NCBI GenBank assembly: GCA_913043005.1
Contig: CAJWKU010000016.1
Span: 1 to 40,076, forward strand
Direction of reading: 5' to 3'
From: an uncultured Cryomorphaceae bacterium
GTDB taxonomy: Bacteria > Bacteroidota > Bacteroidia > Flavobacteriales > Schleiferiaceae
Length of the DNA stretch: 40,076 nucleotides
In this document: positions 35,123 to 40,076 of the stretch, one piece after another
Layout of the letters: every line of letters starts with the position of its first letter
Position numbering within the stretch: the first letter of the stretch is position 1
Notes under the pieces: generated by a model
Database searches by the model: none
Told to the model about the DNA's origin: nothing
Seen by the model: the letters and a program-made list of their open reading frames with translations, nothing else
Translations under genes and position numbers: made by a program

Positions 35123-36364
35123 ATGGAAAAACAATCCAATTCACTTAAACCAAAAATTGCCTACGGGCTGTTTGATTGGGCTAGTTCACCAGTGCCCACA
35201 TTGCATGCCACTTTTGTATTTGCAGTCTATTATGTTAGTTCTGTTTCACCAGATACAGGTAGTGCTGAATGGGCATGGATGAATTCTCTGGCCGCACTGA
35301 CCATTGCCATTATAAGTCCCATTATAGGTGCAAGTGCTGATCGCAATGCAAACCGTAAGACATGGCTGGGGCTAATGATGGCAGTCGGTATTGTTGCTAC
35401 CTCATTACTTTGGTGGGTAGAACCGAATACTAGTTGGATATGGTATGCACTGATAATTTCATTTGTTTCGATTGTGGCTATGGAAAGTCTTTTTACGTTT
35501 TATAATGCGCTTCTGCCTTCTATTGTCTCCAACGACAAAATTGGAAGTGTTTCGGGATTTTCTTGGGCCGCTGGTTATTTTGGTGCTATTTTCTGCTTGG
35601 TTCTTGTATTAGCTATCTTCATACTTCCGGAGCAAGCACCTTTCGGTCTCCAAAAAGAACAAGCAGAGCAGATCAGAATTACGATGCCATTTAGTGCACT
35701 TTGGTTTCTTCTATTCGGCCTGCCTCTTTTTTTCTGGATCAGTGAACCGCGTGTTAAAAATCAGCAAGAATCCATATTAAGTACTATAAAAAAAGGTATT
35801 CATACAGCTAAAAGTATTCCCGGCATGGTACGTTTTCTGATTGCAAGAATGCTCTATGCAGATGCCTTAGTTGTTGTTTATGCTTTCGGTGGTATATATG
35901 CAACTAATGTATTTGGTTTTACACAGGATGAAGTAATAGGGTTTGCTATCGCCATTAATCTTACAGCTGGCATAGGGGCTGCTTTCATGGGCCGTTTGGA
36001 AGATCGTATTGGTGGTTTTAAAACGATCCGGTTTTCTCTGGTGTGTCTTATTTGTCTTTCATTGATAGTGCTAATTGCACCCAGCAAGGTTTTTTTCTGG
36101 GTTTCAGCTCTGTCCATGGGGATATTTATCGGGCCTCTTCAGTCGGCTAGCAGGACAGTGGTAGCGAGGATTGTACCACCTGAACAAATGGCTCGCATCT
36201 TTGGTCTATATATGATTTCAGGTAAGGCCACATCGTTTCTCGGTCCACTTTTGTATGGCATCCTCTTTTCCATTTTTGATACGGATCGTGCTGGGATGGC
36301 TATAGCAGTTGTGTTTTTAGTTATAGGTTATCTATTGCTGGGCCGAGAAATGCCAAGTGAATAA
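35123..36364 (+). CDS. MFS transporter, UMF1/Atg22-like family
   Basis: 413 residues with about twelve membrane segments. The start IAYGLFDWASSPVPTLHATF matches the UMF1 family opening (YDWANSa), and the cytoplasmic loop between TM2 and TM3 has ADRNANRKTW, corresponding to the MFS GxxaDrxxRrk motif. A second such loop, GRLEDRIGGFKT, lies in the C-terminal half. Yeast Atg22 relatives export amino acids; bacterial members are mostly uncharacterised. It follows the DMT transporter by 121 bases on the same strand. Confidence 0.86.
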   Translation: MEKQSNSLKPKIAYGLFDWASSPVPTLHATFVFAVYYVSSVSPDTGSAEWAWMNSLAALTIAIISPIIGASADRNANRKTWLGLMMAVGIVATSLLWWVEPNTSWIWYALIISFVSIVAMESLFTFYNALLPSIVSNDKIGSVSGFSWAAGYFGAIFCLVLVLAIFILPEQAPFGLQKEQAEQIRITMPFSALWFLLFGLPLFFWISEPRVKNQQESILSTIKKGIHTAKSIPGMVRFLIARMLYADALVVVYAFGGIYATNVFGFTQDEVIGFAIAINLTAGIGAAFMGRLEDRIGGFKTIRFSLVCLICLSLIVLIAPSKVFFWVSALSMGIFIGPLQSASRTVVARIVPPEQMARIFGLYMISGKATSFLGPLLYGILFSIFDTDRAGMAIAVVFLVIGYLLLGREMPSE

Positions 36365-36503
36365 TAGGATGACAAGTTTCTAAATACTAATTTTTAAATT
36401 TTATGGTGAATCTTAATGGGGTTCGGGATTTTCATTTTCTACTTTCACTAAAAATTCTATATTCAAGGTGCTAGTAATTTTTTAAACTTTGACTTTAGAT
36501 TTA

Positions 36504-37136
36504 CTAATTAGTTGGTACAAACTTACTCCGAATAGTTTTAACTATTTTCCGGATCTCACATCCTTCCACGTGATCATTCACCAGTCCCATAGCCTGCATG
36601 AATGCATAAGCTGTCGTAGGCCCAAAAAATTTCCACCCGCGATTCTTCAGATCTCTACTTAATAATTGTGAGGTTTTGGTAATACTTGGAATAGGGTGAC
36701 TGTATTTAGCTTCTCCAAATTGTAATTCGGACGAAGCAGGTTCCCATTGCCAAATGTAGGCAGCAAGACTTCCAAATTCTTCAACCAGTTCTAGTGCACA
36801 ACGAGCATTATTTATGGTTGCTTCAATTTTGCCTCGATGCCGGATGATCCCTGAATTTTGAAGGAGCTTCACAACATCCTTGTCATCATAACCTGCAATC
36901 TTCCTAAAATCGAAACCGGCGAATGCTTCTCGGAAATTTTCACGTTTACGAAGGATTGTCAGCCATGAAAGCCCTGACTGGAATCCCTCAAGACAAATTT
37001 TTTCGAAGAGCTGAAAATCATTGGAAACAGGACGTCCCCACTCTTCGTCATGGTATTTACGATAATCCAGATGATCTTTGCACCACCAACAACGTGCTAT
37101 CCCATCTTCAGCTATATGTGTGTGTTTATGATTCAT
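36504..37136 (-). CDS. tag: DNA-3-methyladenine glycosylase I
   Basis: 210 residues. The family's zinc site is complete: C16 in RCWWCK, H29 in YHDEEWG, and H189 with C193 in NDHVEGC. Other conserved blocks are EEWGRPVSND, LFEKICLEGFQSGLSWLTIL (the catalytic Glu and base-binding region), and GIIRHRGKIEATINNA. It removes 3-methyladenine from alkylated DNA in the cytoplasm. Here the usual EGxQAGLSW reads EGFQSGLSW. It stands alone, convergent with the MFS gene, with no operon partner. Confidence 0.95.
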   Translation of the reverse strand: MNHKHTHIAEDGIARCWWCKDHLDYRKYHDEEWGRPVSNDFQLFEKICLEGFQSGLSWLTILRKRENFREAFAGFDFRKIAGYDDKDVVKLLQNSGIIRHRGKIEATINNARCALELVEEFGSLAAYIWQWEPASSELQFGEAKYSHPIPSITKTSQLLSRDLKNRGWKFFGPTTAYAFMQAMGLVNDHVEGCEIRKIVKTIRSKFVPTN

Positions 37137-37732
37137 TTTAACGTTGCGCTTCCCATGGAGTTTACTGTTTAAAATTTTAATTGCACTAAAACTGTCATTT
37201 TTTGAGTCAAGGTTCTAAATGTAATGTTTTATTTGTTAATATTGCTTTCGATATAAATCCAATTGTTTTAGTGGTTCAAAATTTTATAAAACAGAAAATC
37301 TTCCCTCGTTTTGGTTGTTGAGAGATGATATAGGTACATAATGATGTCAGATATAGGCTTTATCTCTATTATTTTAAATTATGTTCAAAACGCCCTCTAA
37401 GGCAATATAGGTGAATGGACCTTAGAGTTTACTAAGATTAGTCGTTAGGTACAATACAGATAGAATTAACTATGTTGACTCTAAGTAACAAGGGATATTC
37501 GAAGAAATAATTTATGAATAACCTTCAATTTACTATTATTTGTAAGATTAGATTGCTTAGTGTAAAATCGATTTATTAAACAAAGCTTAATATTAGTGGG
37601 TCAGGTTACATATAGTGGCTTAGCAGTGCTCCTCAGAAAATGCATTCGCCACTTTTGTAGTTTTGACCTCAGCTTAGGACGATCAACTTACTGAATGGAT
37701 CATATCGATTCATAATAAAAGGCAAGTCATCG
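37137..37732. other. intergenic region upstream of the flavin oxidoreductase gene
   Basis: 596 bases without a supported gene. It contains an inverted repeat, CTCTAAGG (37395-37402) and CCTTAGAG (37420-37427), with a 17-base loop and no U-run. The last 80 bases should contain the promoter of the + strand oxidoreductase; AAAAGG at 37718-37723 could serve as a weak, slightly distant ribosome binding site. No tRNA was seen. Confidence 0.4.
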
Positions 37733-39769
37733 ATGAACTCAGACCCTCTGTTACAGCCATACCGAATCAAACACCTTGAGTTACGCAACAGGATTATGTC
37801 CACCGCACATGAACCAGCTTATTCAGAGGATGGTTTGCCCAAGGAGCGCTACCGACTTTATCATAAGGAAAAGGCCAAAGGGGGGCTCGCACTGACTATG
37901 ACTGCAGGTTCAGCTGTGGTTTCTTCCGACAGTCCTGAAGCCTTCGGAAATCTCCATGCTTTCCGGGATGAAATCGTTCCCTGGCTTCAGGAGTTGGCTG
38001 ATGCGGTTCATGAAGAAGGGGCTGCAGTGATGATGCAGATCACGCACCTGGGACGAAGGACAAACTGGAACAAGAATCATTGGCTTCCTGTGCTTTCTGC
38101 GTCTCCGGTCCGCGAGCCCGCTCACCGTTCTTTTCCCAAAGAAGCCGAGGATTGGGATTTAGAGAGAATAATACTTGACTACGGTACAGCAGCAGAGCGG
38201 ATGCAGGCTGGTGGGCTCGATGGGATCGAGATTGAAGCCTATGGTCATCTGTTAGACAGTTTCTGGTCATCTGCTACTAACCAACGGAAGGATGAGTGGG
38301 GAGGATCCCTCGACGATCGTCTGCGTTTCACTTGGAGAGTGTTAAATTCTATCCGAGCACGTGTAGGTCCAGATTTTATCGTTGGTCTGCGTATGGTTGC
38401 TGATGAAGACTGGGAACTAGGACTTTCCCGTGAAGAAGGGATGGAAATTGCCCGCAGGTTGTCCCAGAGCGGTATGGTGGATTTTCTTAATCTCATCCGA
38501 GGACACATTGAAACAGATGCTGTTCTTTCAAAGGTGATCCCGATTCAGGGCATGGCTGCTTCCCCCCATCTTGATTTCTGCGGTGAAGTCCGTAAGGAAG
38601 TGAGTATCCCTATCCTTCACGCTGCTCGGATACAGGATGTTGCCACAGCAAGACATGCCATAGCGGAAGGTAAACTGGATATGGTCGGAATGACTCGGGC
38701 CCATATTGCCGACCCACACATCGTTCGCAAAATTTTGGAGAACCGTGAAGAAGAAATCCGACCTTGTGTTGGTGCTACCTATTGCCTAGACAGGATTTAT
38801 GAAGGTCATGAAGCTCTCTGCATTCATAACCCATCAACTGGGCGTGAAAAGACAATGCCTCACGTGATCGATAGTAAGAAAGGAAAAACCTTAAAAGCTT
38901 TGATTGTTGGGGCAGGGCCTGCTGGTTTGGAAGCAGCCCGTGTTTTGGGAGAACGTGGTCATCAGGTGGTAGTTTTTGAAGCATTAGATGAACCAGGAGG
39001 TCAGGTTAAACTAGCATCCAGAGTTCCCCGACGCAAAGAATTGCTAGGAATAATCGACTGGCGGATTTCCATGTGTGAAAAAGCGGGAGTGGAAATCTGT
39101 TTCAACCAGTTTGCAGAAAAACAGGATGTTATTTCTGAAAATCCAGAACTCGTTATCATTGCCACAGGAGGTCTTCCCAACACAGATATCCTAAAAGGAA
39201 GCGAACTGGTTAATAATACATGGGGCCTTTTGGGAGGCAGTATTAAACCAGCGGAAAGAGTTCTTCTATATGATGACAATGCCGCTCATCCCGGCTTGGC
39301 TGCAGCGGAATGGCTCGCAGATTCCGGAGCTACACTTGAAATCATCACTCCAGAGCGTTTTTTTGGCGCGGACATCGGCGGTCTCAATCATGTTGCTTAC
39401 GCGGAATCCTTTGATCGCTCTGGAGTCAAAATTACCATCAGCAAGAGGTTGAAGGCTGTTCGGCAGGAAGGTTCGGAACTCGTTGCACAAATCGGTTCCG
39501 ATTTTTCTTCAAGGACCGAGGAGAGACGTGTTGACCAGATATTTGTAGAACATGGAACACTTCCCTTAGATGATCTATATTTTGAATTGAAACCAAAAAG
39601 TTTCAACCTTGGAGAAATGGACTATGCATCTCTCATCGAAGGAAAACCGCAGGGACTCATTAATAATCCTACAGGAAACTTTAGCCTTTTCCGTATTGGT
39701 GACGCAGTTTCTTCACGAAATATCCATGCTGCCATTTACGATGCAATGAGACTCTGCATCACTTTATGA
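37733..39769 (+). CDS. NADH:flavin oxidoreductase (N-methyl amino acid demethylase-like, TMADH family)
   Basis: 678 residues: an N-terminal old-yellow-enzyme TIM barrel (1-340, LRNRIMSTAHEPAYSEDG, LADAVHEEGAAVMMQITH, then GLDGIEIEAYGHLLDSFWS), an Fe-S linker, and a C-terminal FAD/NAD domain from about 385 with IVGAGPAGLEAARVLG. The layout is that of trimethylamine dehydrogenase, 2,4-dienoyl-CoA reductase and the dimethylglycine/N-methylproline demethylases; the CVGATYCLDRIYEG stretch points to the last group. The Fe-S Cys are C345, C351 and C363, with Ala at 348 where TMADH has its second Cys. His-Glu replaces His-Cys at the site of TMADH's covalent FMN. A demethylase for an N-methylated amino acid is inferred. 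The gene is visibly less AT-rich than the rest of the window. Confidence 0.87.
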   Translation: MNSDPLLQPYRIKHLELRNRIMSTAHEPAYSEDGLPKERYRLYHKEKAKGGLALTMTAGSAVVSSDSPEAFGNLHAFRDEIVPWLQELADAVHEEGAAVMMQITHLGRRTNWNKNHWLPVLSASPVREPAHRSFPKEAEDWDLERIILDYGTAAERMQAGGLDGIEIEAYGHLLDSFWSSATNQRKDEWGGSLDDRLRFTWRVLNSIRARVGPDFIVGLRMVADEDWELGLSREEGMEIARRLSQSGMVDFLNLIRGHIETDAVLSKVIPIQGMAASPHLDFCGEVRKEVSIPILHAARIQDVATARHAIAEGKLDMVGMTRAHIADPHIVRKILENREEEIRPCVGATYCLDRIYEGHEALCIHNPSTGREKTMPHVIDSKKGKTLKALIVGAGPAGLEAARVLGERGHQVVVFEALDEPGGQVKLASRVPRRKELLGIIDWRISMCEKAGVEICFNQFAEKQDVISENPELVIIATGGLPNTDILKGSELVNNTWGLLGGSIKPAERVLLYDDNAAHPGLAAAEWLADSGATLEIITPERFFGADIGGLNHVAYAESFDRSGVKITISKRLKAVRQEGSELVAQIGSDFSSRTEERRVDQIFVEHGTLPLDDLYFELKPKSFNLGEMDYASLIEGKPQGLINNPTGNFSLFRIGDAVSSRNIHAAIYDAMRLCITL

Positions 39770-40076
39770 ATTTATCCCAGCTGGGAGGGGTATACTTTTG
39801 TTGAACTCTGTCCTATGTCTTCACCCAGTTTTTTTATGCATGTGTTCTCACTCCTATACAAACTACTGGTTCACGGCATACTATTGCTTGTCATGATAAT
39901 CCTAGGTGAATTATGTAACTAATTGAATCATTTATCTTATATGTTCATATAGATATTTTTATTCCTTAAAATTTAAAACCATACAATATTAATTATTCAG
40001 TTTTTATAATTGAATTGGAAAAGATTCCTTGAATTATAATTTTTATTCGACTTTATGATTATTTGGAAAAGATTAC
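39770..40076. other. 3' intergenic region at window end
   Basis: 307 bases with no gene. A perfect 12-base palindrome, TCCCAGCTGGGA (39775-39786), lies 5 bases after the oxidoreductase stop. It could form a short 4-base stem but has no U-run. The last 150 bases are very AT-rich. Confidence 0.4.

Noticed and set aside
37395-37427. Inverted repeat CTCTAAGG/CCTTAGAG as a terminator
   Set aside because: Loop of 17 bases, no U-run, and no gene ending nearby on either strand.
39775-39786. Palindrome TCCCAGCTGGGA as a rho-independent terminator
   Set aside because: It can form only a 4-base stem and lacks a U-tract.

Overview
The window is AT-rich DNA from a Gram-negative, aerobic, heterotrophic bacterium. 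It encodes many lipoproteins with lipoboxes, a periplasmic sugar-binding protein, and a form I aerobic carbon monoxide dehydrogenase. The gene mix (CO oxidation, hydantoin/dihydropyrimidine catabolism, a demethylase-type flavoprotein, repeat-rich lipoproteins) resembles a marine lineage such as SAR324 or another deltaproteobacteria-like group. That placement is a low-certainty inference, because there is no rRNA or other marker gene here. No tRNA, rRNA, CRISPR array or intact insertion sequence was seen.

Left part (1-7.4 kb): the C-terminal part of a TenA-family gene on the + strand converges on a minus-strand catabolic locus. In transcription order that locus is a LacI-type regulator, then a BtpA-family protein, a PfkB-type kinase, a periplasmic binding protein, an ABC ATPase, a permease and a phosphotriesterase-family metallohydrolase. 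Two related palindromes centred on AAACGTTT, one before lacI and one before the BtpA gene, mark it as a self-contained regulon. The substrate (a sugar, nucleoside or sugar lactone) is not known.

Middle left (7.9-17 kb): a 1-Cys peroxiredoxin and a small methyltransferase are followed by a complete cox operon read leftward, in the order coxM-coxS-coxL-coxG-coxD-coxE-XdhC/YHS. CoxL carries the form I active-site loop AYRCSFR, so real CO oxidation is predicted. CoxD (AAA ATPase), CoxE (VWA) and the XdhC-type protein are the expected cofactor-maturation partners.

Middle right (17.3-30.4 kb): a cluster of seven predicted lipoproteins, five on the minus strand and two on the plus strand, interrupted only by azlC-azlD. 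Five share a very similar 20-residue signal peptide ending in ISC. Four unrelated-looking ones each contain exactly seven short repeats, consistent with seven-bladed beta-propellers. The largest is a LamG plus beta-helix surface protein of 1358 residues. Their function is unknown.

Right part (30.6-40 kb): a minus-strand operon encodes a DapA-family aldolase/lyase, a dihydropyrimidinase/hydantoinase and a hydantoin-racemase-like protein. It is followed by a divergent DMT transporter, a UMF1-type MFS transporter, tag (3-methyladenine DNA glycosylase I) and a 678-residue NADH:flavin oxidoreductase related to N-methyl amino acid demethylases. Together these suggest use of cyclic ureides and methylated amines.
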